DNA from: an uncultured Oscillibacter sp.
GTDB lineage: Bacteria; Bacillota; Clostridia; Oscillospirales; Oscillospiraceae
Reading direction: 5' to 3'
Assembly: GCA_910578935.1 (NCBI GenBank)
Contig: CAJTSM010000016.1
Coordinates: forward strand, 5,065 to 69,064
DNA: 64,000 nt
Shown: positions 16,265 to 24,320 of the stretch, piece after piece
Position numbering within the stretch: the first letter of the stretch is position 1
How the letters are laid out: every line of letters starts with the position of its first letter
Program-made: the position numbers and the translations under genes
The notes under the pieces: generated by a model
The model's database searches: none
Told to the model about the DNA's origin: nothing
The model's input: the letters and a program-made list of their open reading frames with translations, nothing else

Positions 16265-17344
16265 TTACCGTTCCGCTTTGGCATTGGCCATGCGGATTCC
16301 GTAATCCATGGCGTTGACCAGGCTGAGCTCGTTGGCGTGTCCGTCTCCGGCATGTCCGAAGCCGGTGCCGTGATCCACGCTGGCCCGAATGATGGGCAGA
16401 CCCAGGGTGACGTTTACACCCGCTACGGCGTCCCAGTGGCCTTCGGCCTTATTGTACACGAAGCCCTTGACCTTCAGGGGAATGTGGCCCTGATCATGGT
16501 ACATGACCACTACGATATCATACCAGCCGCCCAATGCCTTGGAAAAGACGGTGTCCGGGGGGGTGGGCTTCTTCTCGGGGATGATGATACCCTCGGCCAT
16601 AGCGGCGTCAATGGCGGGTTGAATCTCCTCGATCTCTTCCCGGCCAAACATTCCGTTTTCACCGCAGTGGGGGTTCAGACCCGCCACAGCAATTTTGGGT
16701 TCTTTGATGCCGATGGCCTTGCAGCCCTCGTTGGCGATGCGGATGACGTCCAAAACCCGGTCCTTCTTCACCCGGTTGCAGGCCTCCCGGAGGGAGACGT
16801 GGGTGGAGACGTGGACCACCCGGAGCTCGTTGTGGGCCAGCATCATGGTGTACTTGGAGGTATTTGTATAGTCAGCGTAAATTTCCGTGTGGCCGCTGTA
16901 ATGGTGTCCCGCCATATTAATGGCTTCCTTGCTCAGGGCGTTGGTAATGGTAGCGTCCACTTCCCCGCTCATGGCCAGTTCAATAACTTTTTTCACATAC
17001 TGAAAGGCCGCCTCGCCGCCCAGGGCCGTGGCCCCCAGGCCAAAGGGCTTGGGATTCTCCGGATCACCGGGAATGTCGGAAATTTTAACCAGGCCCAAAT
17101 CATACACGTCGATGACGCCATACTCATATTTTGCCTCGCTGACGGCCTGGATGCTCCGGATTTTCATCTCAACGCCGGAAACCGTTTTCGCCGCTTTGGC
17201 GGCGTACTCCATGGCGCTGGCGTCGCCCACCACCAGAGGACGGCAGCGGTCGTAAACCGCTTTGTCCGCAAGGGCTTTGACGGTGATCTCGGGGCCGTTG
17301 CCGAAGGGATCGCCCATGGTGATGCCCAGGATCGGTTTGCTCAT
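16265..17344 (-). CDS. pdxA2: PdxA2-like dehydrogenase (four-carbon acid sugar phosphate dehydrogenase)
   Basis: A 359-residue member of the PdxA family. Metal and substrate motifs are clear: GDPFGNGPEI (residues 11-20), GHTEIYAD, HVSTHVSLREA, AGLNPHCGE, YHDQGHIPLK and VDHGTGFGHAG. PdxA itself oxidises 4-phosphohydroxythreonine in vitamin B6 synthesis. Paralogues called PdxA2 that sit with DUF1537 kinases are known to oxidise D-threonate or D-erythronate 4-phosphate to dihydroxyacetone phosphate plus CO2. The DUF1537 kinase gene in this operon makes the second role the better inference. No other pyridoxal genes are nearby. Confidence 0.85.
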   Translation of the reverse strand: MSKPILGITMGDPFGNGPEITVKALADKAVYDRCRPLVVGDASAMEYAAKAAKTVSGVEMKIRSIQAVSEAKYEYGVIDVYDLGLVKISDIPGDPENPKPFGLGATALGGEAAFQYVKKVIELAMSGEVDATITNALSKEAINMAGHHYSGHTEIYADYTNTSKYTMMLAHNELRVVHVSTHVSLREACNRVKKDRVLDVIRIANEGCKAIGIKEPKIAVAGLNPHCGENGMFGREEIEEIQPAIDAAMAEGIIIPEKKPTPPDTVFSKALGGWYDIVVVMYHDQGHIPLKVKGFVYNKAEGHWDAVAGVNVTLGLPIIRASVDHGTGFGHAGDGHANELSLVNAMDYGIRMANAKAER

Positions 17345-17366
17345 ATGTACTCCTCCTTACGTTTTA

Positions 17367-18272
17367 TCAGCCAAGGTCTTTGGTTTCTTCCAACACCTTT
17401 TTCAGCTCCTCAATTCCCTCCTCACAGAGGTAGTGGAAGGGTTTGCGGCAGTCGCCCACGGGATAGCCCATCAGAGCCACGGCCTTTTTAATGATGGTAT
17501 TGGGATTGCCGAATTTGAACACCCGCTGAAGGGCCACAATGGCATCCTGAGCCGCTTGCGCCTTCTCCAGATCTCCCGCTATGAAGTTGTCATAGATGGA
17601 GGCGATGGTCTTGGGCCACAGATTGGCCCGTCCCGCCACACCTCCGGCGCCGCCCATTTTCAGGCAGGGGAGGATGTTGCCGTCGTTCCCCGCCAGGACG
17701 GCGAAGTCCTTGCCGGTGTCCCGAGTGAGGGTGATGTAGGCTTTCAGATTTTCCAGATCCCCGCTGGAATCCTTGGCGCCCAGGATCACGTCCACGTCCC
17801 TGGCCAGACTGGCCACGGTTTCCGGCAGCAGTTTGTTTCCGGTGCGGGCGGGGATGTTATAGAGCACAATGGGGATGTTTACATGCTTGGCGACTTCACA
17901 GTAATGGTCGTACAGCTCCTTCTGGCTGGCCAGGGCGAAGCTGGGGGTAATGATGGACAGGGCGTCCGCGCCCAGTTCCTCGGCCCGCTTGCTTATATAA
18001 ATGGTGTCCCGGGTGGAAATACAGCCGGTTCCAGCATAGACGGGTATGCGGCCCTTCACCTGGTCCACGGTGGCTTCCAAAATCTCTTCTTTCTCTTTCA
18101 GGCTGAGGATGTATGCCTCGCCGTTGGTGCCAAAGGGGAAGATGCCGTGGACGCCGCCGGCGATCTGCCGCTCAATCTGGTTGCGGAGCTCGGGGATGTT
18201 GACGCTCTCATCCCCGGGGTTCATAGGGGTGATGACCGGAGGGATGATGCCCTTGATGCTGAACTGCTTCAT
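17367..18272 (-). CDS. DapA-like (dihydrodipicolinate synthase / N-acetylneuraminate lyase family) aldolase
   Basis: A class I Schiff-base TIM-barrel enzyme of 301 residues. The 2-oxoacid-binding motif FPFGTNGEA (GTTGE-like) is near residue 45. The catalytic Tyr lies in VLYNIPARTG and the Schiff-base Lys in ILGAKDSSGD. The family includes dihydrodipicolinate synthase, sialate lyase and 2-keto-3-deoxy sugar acid lyases or dehydratases. Its location between a PdxA2-like and an Fe-dependent dehydrogenase gene points to a sugar-acid lyase rather than lysine synthesis. It could act on a 2-keto-3-deoxy acid supplied by the transporter; this is inferred only from context. Confidence 0.88.
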   Translation of the reverse strand: MKQFSIKGIIPPVITPMNPGDESVNIPELRNQIERQIAGGVHGIFPFGTNGEAYILSLKEKEEILEATVDQVKGRIPVYAGTGCISTRDTIYISKRAEELGADALSIITPSFALASQKELYDHYCEVAKHVNIPIVLYNIPARTGNKLLPETVASLARDVDVILGAKDSSGDLENLKAYITLTRDTGKDFAVLAGNDGNILPCLKMGGAGGVAGRANLWPKTIASIYDNFIAGDLEKAQAAQDAIVALQRVFKFGNPNTIIKKAVALMGYPVGDCRKPFHYLCEEGIEELKKVLEETKDLG

Positions 18273-18299
18273 ACTCGCACGCTCCTTCTTAAAATTCCT

Positions 18300-19454
18300 T
18301 TACAGGATTTCCTGATAAATTTTCCGGGCGTCCTCCGGCGTGACCTGGCGCATATTGTTTACCAGCAGGCGGGTTACCTCCATGCCGGAAGCCACCAGCG
18401 CTTCCAGGTCCTCTTTGGGCACGCCGAACTCCGAGAGGCTGGTGGGGATGTCCAGGTGCTTCACGATGCTCTCCAGCCGGGCGATGACGGCGGCGCTTTT
18501 CTCCTCTTCGCCGGCGGCGTCTCCCTTGAGGCAGCGGTCATAGGCTTTTGCCAGCAGGGGACGGCAGGCGGGCTCGTTGAACCGCATGACCGGGGCCAAC
18601 AGGATGGCGTTGGAGACGCCGTGGGCAATGTGATATTTGCCGCCCAAGGGATAGCTCAGGGCATGAACGGCGGTGGTGCCGGAGGCGGTGATGGCGACGC
18701 CGGCATAGAAACTGGCCAGCAGCATGGTGTTCTTGGCGTCCATAGCCTCCGGATCGTCACAGGCCCGCTCAATATTGTTCAGAATCATATCCAGGGCCTG
18801 AAGGGCAAATAGGTCGCTGAAAGGATTGGCCTTGTTGCTGGTGAAGCACTCGATGGCGTGGGCCAAGGCGTCCACCCCGGTGGCGGCGGCAATCTTCCGG
18901 GGCAGTTTTTTGATCATCACCGCATCCAGGATGACATAGTCCGCAATCATCTCCGGGTTTACGATGCCGATTTTCAGCTGCCTTTCCGGCACGGCCACAA
19001 TGGCGTTGGGAGTGGCTTCGGAACCGGTGCCCGCAGTGGTGGGGATCATCAGGGTTTTCATACACTTCCTGGCCCGGCCCGGCTGGTCCAGCAGCTCTTT
19101 AACGCCGTACTCGTTTGTCATCAGGATGCTGGCCAGCTTGGCGGTATCCATGACGCTTCCGCCGCCTACGGCCATGATAAAGTCCGCGCCGCATTCCTTG
19201 CACTGGTCCACCAATTTCTGAGCCTCCATGTAGGTGGGCTCCGCCGGGAGGTCGTCCAGGACGACGGTTTCCACACCGGTTTCCCGCACCTTGGCCATGG
19301 GGAGCTCCAGCAGGCCCGCGCCTTCAATACCCGGGTCGGTGAATACCACCAGGCGCTTCACGCCGTTAGCGGCGAAGATTTCCGGAATCCTCCCCAGGGC
19401 GTCCTCGCCGCTGTAAACGGCGTGGGGCATTTTCAGCTCATATTTGCTCAGCAT
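18300..19454 (-). CDS. Iron-containing alcohol dehydrogenase
   Basis: A group III (Fe-dependent) NAD(P)-linked dehydrogenase of 384 residues. The nucleotide-binding region has GGGSVMDTAKLAS; substrate and metal motifs are PTTAGTGSEATPNAIV, GVDALAHAIECF and HALSYPLGGKYHIAHG, which together supply the Asp and three His iron ligands. AGGAGG just upstream fixes ATG 19454; its start overlaps the end of the kinase gene by 7 bases. In this operon it would interconvert a hydroxy acid or aldehyde intermediate of the four-carbon sugar-acid route. The exact substrate is not shown. Confidence 0.9.
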   Translation of the reverse strand: MLSKYELKMPHAVYSGEDALGRIPEIFAANGVKRLVVFTDPGIEGAGLLELPMAKVRETGVETVVLDDLPAEPTYMEAQKLVDQCKECGADFIMAVGGGSVMDTAKLASILMTNEYGVKELLDQPGRARKCMKTLMIPTTAGTGSEATPNAIVAVPERQLKIGIVNPEMIADYVILDAVMIKKLPRKIAAATGVDALAHAIECFTSNKANPFSDLFALQALDMILNNIERACDDPEAMDAKNTMLLASFYAGVAITASGTTAVHALSYPLGGKYHIAHGVSNAILLAPVMRFNEPACRPLLAKAYDRCLKGDAAGEEEKSAAVIARLESIVKHLDIPTSLSEFGVPKEDLEALVASGMEVTRLLVNNMRQVTPEDARKIYQEIL

Positions 19455-20719
19455 TCTGTATCCTCCTCTTGCTCCCCGGCGCCCAGGGACCGGGCCAGCC
19501 TGACGAACAGGCCGGGCTCGCCGAAGCCGCCGGATTTTGAAATGATATGATAAGTTTTTTCCATGTACATAAAGTCCGTCAGCACCGCGCCGGTGTCCAG
19601 TTCGCACACCGGCCGCAGCTCCGCCGTGCCCACGGCCCGGGTCAGGGCCAGCAGCGTATCTCCGCCGGTGCAAAGCAGGGTGGCGTCCAGTCCCCCGTCC
19701 AGCAGCCGCCGGCCCAGCCGGCCCAGCTGGCCGGAGATGCGGACCCGCAAATCCGCGGTGGTCAGGCCCTGCTCCTTGGCGTAAACGGCGGTGTCGTCCC
19801 GGCCCGGCGGGTCATTGACGTCTAAGATAAAGCGCCTTTCCCTCCTGGCGGTTTCCAGCCAGGAGGATACAACGGCGGCGCAGTCCGCCGTCTCCAGCCA
19901 GGAGGGTTCCAACTTCTGCACCGGGGTTAGGTGAACATGGGGGAAGCCCGCTCTCTCCGCCTCCTCCATCTGCCGCAGGGTTACCGGGTTCACACTGCCG
20001 CAGGTTACAAACAAAGACGGAACCAGGGATGGCCGCTCCGGCGGCACGCCCTTCAGCTCCAAAAGTTCGGCCAACGCCGCCGCAAAACCCGCGCACCCGG
20101 CAGAGAGTTTCAGACCCTCTTTGCCCAGCATCCGGGCGGTTTGAGTCAAGTCCTGTTCGGTTTCCGAGTCGTAAACCTGAATGCCCGGACGGTGTTCCGC
20201 CGCCGTTTCCCTCAGGCTGTGAAGCGTCACCGGGACATCGGTCTGAGCGGCGATGATCTCCGGTATAGAAGAGGCCGTCACCGGTTCGAAGGGATCTTTT
20301 CCAAATACGCTGTCCGCCACCGGCACGCCGTCGATGAAATGAACGCCGCCCCGGGTGATCCGGTTCATCCCCGGCAGGGCTGGGAGAAAGGCCAGGCGTT
20401 CCGCTTTCGCGGCGTTCAATGCCGCCGACAGTTCCGCGCCGATGTTGCCCCGGAGAGCGGAGTCCGTCTTCTTGTATATGTGAGTAAAGCCCGCCGCCAA
20501 GGCGTCCTCTACCGCCCGGAAAACCGCTTTATAGGCGGCTTCCGGCGACAGGTGCCGGGTTTCGGCGTCCAGAACCAGCACCTGAATCTCCGGCTCTGCT
20601 CGGGAGAAGTCGTAGGCCGGGTCCGTCACCACGCGGGTTTTCGCCCCCCGGGCTGCAAACTGTACCCCTGTATCTAGCGCGCCTGTGAAATCATCCGCAA
20701 TTATCAAAAGCCTTACCAT
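19448..20719 (-). CDS. Four-carbon acid sugar kinase (DUF1537 / OtnK family)
   Basis: A 423-residue ATP-dependent kinase of the DUF1537 family. The N-terminal domain begins with the family signature LLIIADDFTGALDTGVQFA and contains YKKTDSALRGN; the C-terminal nucleotide domain carries CTGGDTLLAL (Gly-rich ATP loop). Characterised members phosphorylate D-threonate, D-erythronate or 3-oxo-tetronates at O4. Together with the PdxA2-like dehydrogenase this gives a route to dihydroxyacetone phosphate. It is the first gene of the minus-strand operon and is divergent from the PrpR-type regulator. The Shine-Dalgarno site before ATG 20719 is weak (GGGGGTG). Confidence 0.88.
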   Translation of the reverse strand: MVRLLIIADDFTGALDTGVQFAARGAKTRVVTDPAYDFSRAEPEIQVLVLDAETRHLSPEAAYKAVFRAVEDALAAGFTHIYKKTDSALRGNIGAELSAALNAAKAERLAFLPALPGMNRITRGGVHFIDGVPVADSVFGKDPFEPVTASSIPEIIAAQTDVPVTLHSLRETAAEHRPGIQVYDSETEQDLTQTARMLGKEGLKLSAGCAGFAAALAELLELKGVPPERPSLVPSLFVTCGSVNPVTLRQMEEAERAGFPHVHLTPVQKLEPSWLETADCAAVVSSWLETARRERRFILDVNDPPGRDDTAVYAKEQGLTTADLRVRISGQLGRLGRRLLDGGLDATLLCTGGDTLLALTRAVGTAELRPVCELDTGAVLTDFMYMEKTYHIISKSGGFGEPGLFVRLARSLGAGEQEEDTEC

Positions 20720-20870
20720 GGGCACCCCCGCTCGTCCAGTTTTGAAACGGTTCCACATCGGAAGCATTACAACTGGCGATTTCCTCAAAAAATACACCGG
20801 TTATATTTGCTCTTTAGGTCTATTTTATGGAAGAAATTCTCCGTGTGCAATCTTTTTTGCTCCACGGAAT

Positions 20871-20945
20871 GTTTAAATTTGAAACCTATCGAAAAAGACT
20901 TGCACATTTTTTGTATGCTTGGTATAATGTGTTCAAAATTTAAAC
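20871..20945 (+). promoter_or_regulatory. Regulator promoter flanked by a 14-bp inverted repeat
   Basis: TTGCAC (20900-20905), 17-base spacer, TATAAT (20923-20928). The pair GTTTAAATTTGAAA (20871-20884) and TTCAAAATTTAAAC (20932-20945) forms a nearly perfect inverted repeat around it, a likely binding site for the adjacent regulator in the divergent region that also serves the acid-sugar operon. Confidence 0.6.
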
Positions 20946-20960
20946 GCATTTGGAGGGCTT

Positions 20961-22745
20961 ATGAACATGCCAATCCGTGTACTGGGCATCGCTCCCTATG
21001 AGGCGATGAAGACTTTGATGAGCAATCTGGCGGAGGAATATCCGCAAATGGACCTGACGCTGTTTGTAGGGGACCGGGAGCTGGGCTTGGAGATTGCCCG
21101 GGCCAACTTTCACGGGAATTACGACGTAGTAATCTCACGGGGTGACACCGCCGCCATGCTCCGGAGGGACCTGAGCCTGCCGGTAGTGGAAATTGAAGTC
21201 AGCATGTATGATCTGCTCTGTGCCCTGAAGCTGGCCGGCGGTTCGGATGGCCGGGCTGCTTTTATCACGGCCGCCAGCATTACCGAGAGCGTCCGGCGTC
21301 TATGTGAAGTGATGGGGAACGGCATGGATATCTATACCTACGACACCCAGGACATGGTGGAACCCATTTTGCGAGAGCTTCAGCAAAACGGCTGCCGGGC
21401 CGTACTTTGCGACGCTTTGGCCAACACGACGGCCAAACGGCTGGGGATGAACGCTTTCTTGGTTACATCTTCTGTGGAAAGCATCCGCAAAGCCTTTGAC
21501 CAGGCCCTGCTCATCTGCGGAAGCCAGCAGCGCCTGCGGGAGGAGAACCTTTTTCTTCGGGAACTGATCCAGGGACAGATCAGTCAGACCGTGGTCTTTG
21601 ACCAGAGCGGCGGGCTCTTCCTCTCCACGCTGAATGATCCGGTGCCCGAATTGCTGGAGCTGCTGCGGCGGGAGCTGCCGGAATCCCGGAAGGATCTGGA
21701 GCGGCGAATTCTCCGCAATCTGGGGGGGATGCTGTACTCCATCCGCTCCCGGCAGATCAGCTCCGGCCCGCAGACCTATGTCGCCTTTTTTATGGATGCC
21801 CGGAAGACGCCTCTTTCCCCCAACCAGACGGGCATTCGCTTTGCCACCCGGCCGGAGGCGGAGAGCGACTTTTACGACAGCATTTTCAGCTTTGCCGGGA
21901 CCATCGGTGACTTTCAGGAGGAGATTGCCCGGATTAATCAGAGCAGCGCTCCGGTGATGGTTTCCGGTGAGGACGGCACCGGCAAGGAATCCATGGTAGG
22001 CGCTCTGTATATGCGCAGCGTCCTGCGCAATCATCCGCTGGTGTCCGTCAATTGCAGTCTTCTCAATGACAAGAGCTGGACGTTTCTGCTGGAGCACCAC
22101 AATTCTCCGCTTTCCGATGAGGGGAACACCCTTTATTTTGCCAGCGTAGATATCCTTTCCCCGGAAAGGCGGCAGCAGCTTCTGGCCGTTCTGGCGGAAA
22201 TGGACGTCTGCCGGAGGAACCGGGTGATTTTCTCCTGTGTCTGCCAGCCTGGGGAATTTACCTCCGCCGTTGGGTCCCTCTTCACCGATAAGCTGTGCTG
22301 CCTCACGCTGTATCTGCCTCCCCTGCGGCAGATGGCGGAACGAATTCCCACCCTGGTGAACCTGTCTCTGAGTTACCTGAACGCCGACCTTCCCCGGCAG
22401 GTTTTAAGCGTGGAACCGGAGGCCATGTCTTTGCTCCAAGCCTTTCAGTGGCCACATAACTACACACAGTTTCGCCGGGTGCTGGAGGAACTGGCCGTCC
22501 TGGCGCCGGGACAGGCCATCACCGCCGCCAGCGTCCGCCAGCTTCTGCGAAAGGAACGGCACGTGGGGGCTTTTGCCCTTCGGGCGGAAAACGCCGCTGT
22601 ACCTCTGGATCTGGGCCGGACTTTGGAGGAGATCAACCAGGACGTGGCTCTCCGGGTGCTGGAGGAAACCGGCGGAAACCAGACCGCCGCCGCCAAGCGG
22701 CTGGGAATCAGCCGGACCACACTGTGGAGGCTGATGAAAAAATAA
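20961..22745 (+). CDS. PrpR-type regulator with degenerate sigma-54 activator core
   Basis: A 594-residue transcription factor in three parts. Residues 1-190 resemble the PrpR N-terminal sensor domain (VLGIAPYEAMKTLMSNLAEE, VVISRGDTAAMLRR, VVEIEVSMYDLLCAL). The centre is an AAA+ module with Walker A-like GEDGTGKES, but the Walker B Asp-Glu is replaced (TLYFASVDIL) and no GAFTGA loop is present. The C-terminus is a Fis-type helix-turn-helix (EETGGNQTAAAKRLGISRTTLWRLM). Without GAFTGA it is unlikely to activate sigma-54 polymerase and may work as a ligand-sensing regulator at sigma-A promoters. It is divergent from the DUF1537 kinase operon, its probable target. GGAGGG precedes ATG 20961; ATG 20967 is also possible. 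Confidence 0.85.
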   Translation: MNMPIRVLGIAPYEAMKTLMSNLAEEYPQMDLTLFVGDRELGLEIARANFHGNYDVVISRGDTAAMLRRDLSLPVVEIEVSMYDLLCALKLAGGSDGRAAFITAASITESVRRLCEVMGNGMDIYTYDTQDMVEPILRELQQNGCRAVLCDALANTTAKRLGMNAFLVTSSVESIRKAFDQALLICGSQQRLREENLFLRELIQGQISQTVVFDQSGGLFLSTLNDPVPELLELLRRELPESRKDLERRILRNLGGMLYSIRSRQISSGPQTYVAFFMDARKTPLSPNQTGIRFATRPEAESDFYDSIFSFAGTIGDFQEEIARINQSSAPVMVSGEDGTGKESMVGALYMRSVLRNHPLVSVNCSLLNDKSWTFLLEHHNSPLSDEGNTLYFASVDILSPERRQQLLAVLAEMDVCRRNRVIFSCVCQPGEFTSAVGSLFTDKLCCLTLYLPPLRQMAERIPTLVNLSLSYLNADLPRQVLSVEPEAMSLLQAFQWPHNYTQFRRVLEELAVLAPGQAITAASVRQLLRKERHVGAFALRAENAAVPLDLGRTLEEINQDVALRVLEETGGNQTAAAKRLGISRTTLWRLMKK

Positions 22746-22757
22746 ACAGCCGCAGGA

Positions 22758-22799
22758 AAGGCGCTCCGCCCGGAAAGCCGGACGAAGCGCCCCTTTTTG
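22758..22799 (+). terminator. Terminator of the PrpR-type gene
   Basis: GGCGCTCCGCCCGG (22760-22773) and CCGGACGAAGCGCC (22778-22791) form a hairpin with one mismatch pair, followed by CCTTTTTG. Confidence 0.75.
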
Positions 22800-22854
22800 T
22801 TCTGCCGCGTTTCTGGGAAGCCTGAGCTTTGCTTTGAGAGTTTGAAGATACCCT

Positions 22855-23295
22855 CTAGGCTTCCAGCTTCACAACGTATTTCACATAGGCCGCCGGCGGC
22901 TGTCCCTCCGTGTGGCGGCAGGCGGAGTGGGCGTCACTGGGAAACAGGGCGCAAAACATACCTGGCCGCATCTCCAGGGCGGAGCCCTGCCCCCGGAGGG
23001 GTTGTTTGTCCTTTTCCGGGTCATAGGGCCCGCTGCTCTCCATTTCCTCCAGCCGGTTCCACAGAACGGTTTCCCGTCCTTCCGCCAGGATGAATACGTC
23101 CACATATCTGCGGTGCGCCTCAAAGGCGTCTGTGTCCTCCGGCTTGGTCATGCCGGACTGGCGCATGACGTATCCTCCCGGAAACCGGCAGGGGCCGTCC
23201 CAGGCGGAAGCGGACTGAATTTCTTCCAGGGCCCTAACCAGGCCGGGAAGGCGGTCTTCATACTCTGCCGCGTGCTTGATCCGGTCAACAATCAT
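22855..23295 (-). CDS. YhcH/YjgK/YiaL-family (DUF386) cupin protein
   Basis: A 146-residue beta-barrel protein. Family features include the opening MIVDRIKHAAEYED, the EAHRRYVDVFILAEGRE segment (HxxYxDxxxxxxG, usually HxxxxDIQ) and the C-terminal FCALFPSDAHSACRH, which contains His residues of the cupin-like metal site. Members occur with sialate, alginate and other sugar-acid operons and are thought to act as isomerases or mutarotases. ATG 23295 overlaps the dehydrogenase stop as ATGA, so translation is coupled. The longer upstream frame only shadows that dehydrogenase. Confidence 0.82.
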   Translation of the reverse strand: MIVDRIKHAAEYEDRLPGLVRALEEIQSASAWDGPCRFPGGYVMRQSGMTKPEDTDAFEAHRRYVDVFILAEGRETVLWNRLEEMESSGPYDPEKDKQPLRGQGSALEMRPGMFCALFPSDAHSACRHTEGQPPAAYVKYVVKLEA

Positions 23296-24320
23296 TTCCG
23301 TGCCTCCATTCCATCCTGGTCCGCATTTGCCGCCGGGACAGCGGCGTCCTGCTTCCAGCGCGGGTGAAGATATGCCTCGGGATTGGCAACGGCGGGCCAG
23401 CGCTGCCCATGTAAAACGGCGATACACCCCTCCGCACACATGGACGCCGCGCGGACAGTGGCTTCCCGGGTCTGAGCGGCGCTGTGGGGCGAGAGGATCA
23501 GATTTGGTGCGGCGCACAGCGGATTGTCCGGGCGCAGCGGTTCTTCTACCGTAACGTCCAGCCCCGCGCCGGCGATGATCCCTTCTCTCAGGGCCTGAAT
23601 CAGGTCCGCCTCATCCACGATGCCGCCCCGGGCGCAATTGATGAGAACGGCGGTGGACTTCATCTGCCGCAGCTCTTTCCACCGGAGCAGTCCCCGGGTG
23701 CCGTCGTTCAGCGGCGTGTGGATTGTGACGGCGTCGCTTTCCGCCAGCAGTTCCGAGAGAGTCCCGCAAGGGCGGGCGCCTCCCGCTTTTATGTCCGCTT
23801 CTGTGCAATAGGGATCGTAGGCCAGCAAGTCCATGCCCACGGCGCGGCACAGCCTCCCTACACGTTTTCCAATGTCCCCGAAGCCGACGATGCCCGCGGT
23901 CCGCCCTTTCAATTCAAACATCTTTCCACTGTTCCGAATTTCGAAATTGCCTGTTACGGCCTCATTGTGGCATTCCACCAGGTTGGACGCCAGGGCAAAC
24001 ATCAGCGCCAGGGTGTGCTCCGCCACGGAATCCGCGTTGCAGTGGGGAGCGATCACCACCGGGATACCCCGCTCGCTGGCTGCGGCCACGTCGATGCTGT
24101 CGTATCCGATTCCCGACCGGCCGATGACCCGCAGATGGGGGGCGGCCTCTATTTCAGCCCGGTTCATATGGCCGATCCGCACAACCACGCACTCGGCGTT
24201 TTGAAGCTCCTCCAGATATTCGCTTGGGTTCCCGCTGTTCGCGACGTAAATGGGTCCCATTTGGGCCAGCGGTTCGTATCCGGCGGCGCAGAGGGCCTGA
24301 GTCATGACGATTCTGCTCAT
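23292..24320 (-). CDS. D-isomer-specific 2-hydroxyacid dehydrogenase
   Basis: An NAD-dependent oxidoreductase of 342 residues that reduces a 2-oxoacid or oxidises a D-2-hydroxyacid. The Rossmann motif is GIVGFGDIGKRVGRL (GxGxxG variant), and the catalytic set is Arg in NCARGGIVDE, Glu in DVTVEEP and His in LSPHSAAQT. The N-terminal substrate region contains GRSGIGYDSIDV. Closest subfamily by eye is phosphoglycerate/glyoxylate dehydrogenase-like. AGGAGG lies before ATG 24320. The gene overlaps both neighbours by 4 bases (ATGA), forming a tight three-gene operon with the LarA-like and YhcH genes. Confidence 0.92.
   Translation of the reverse strand: MSRIVMTQALCAAGYEPLAQMGPIYVANSGNPSEYLEELQNAECVVVRIGHMNRAEIEAAPHLRVIGRSGIGYDSIDVAAASERGIPVVIAPHCNADSVAEHTLALMFALASNLVECHNEAVTGNFEIRNSGKMFELKGRTAGIVGFGDIGKRVGRLCRAVGMDLLAYDPYCTEADIKAGGARPCGTLSELLAESDAVTIHTPLNDGTRGLLRWKELRQMKSTAVLINCARGGIVDEADLIQALREGIIAGAGLDVTVEEPLRPDNPLCAAPNLILSPHSAAQTREATVRAASMCAEGCIAVLHGQRWPAVANPEAYLHPRWKQDAAVPAANADQDGMEARK

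Noticed and set aside
16265..17344. Vitamin B6 biosynthesis role for the PdxA-like enzyme
   Set aside because: No pdxJ or other B6 gene is near, while a DUF1537 kinase and sugar-acid genes share the operon.
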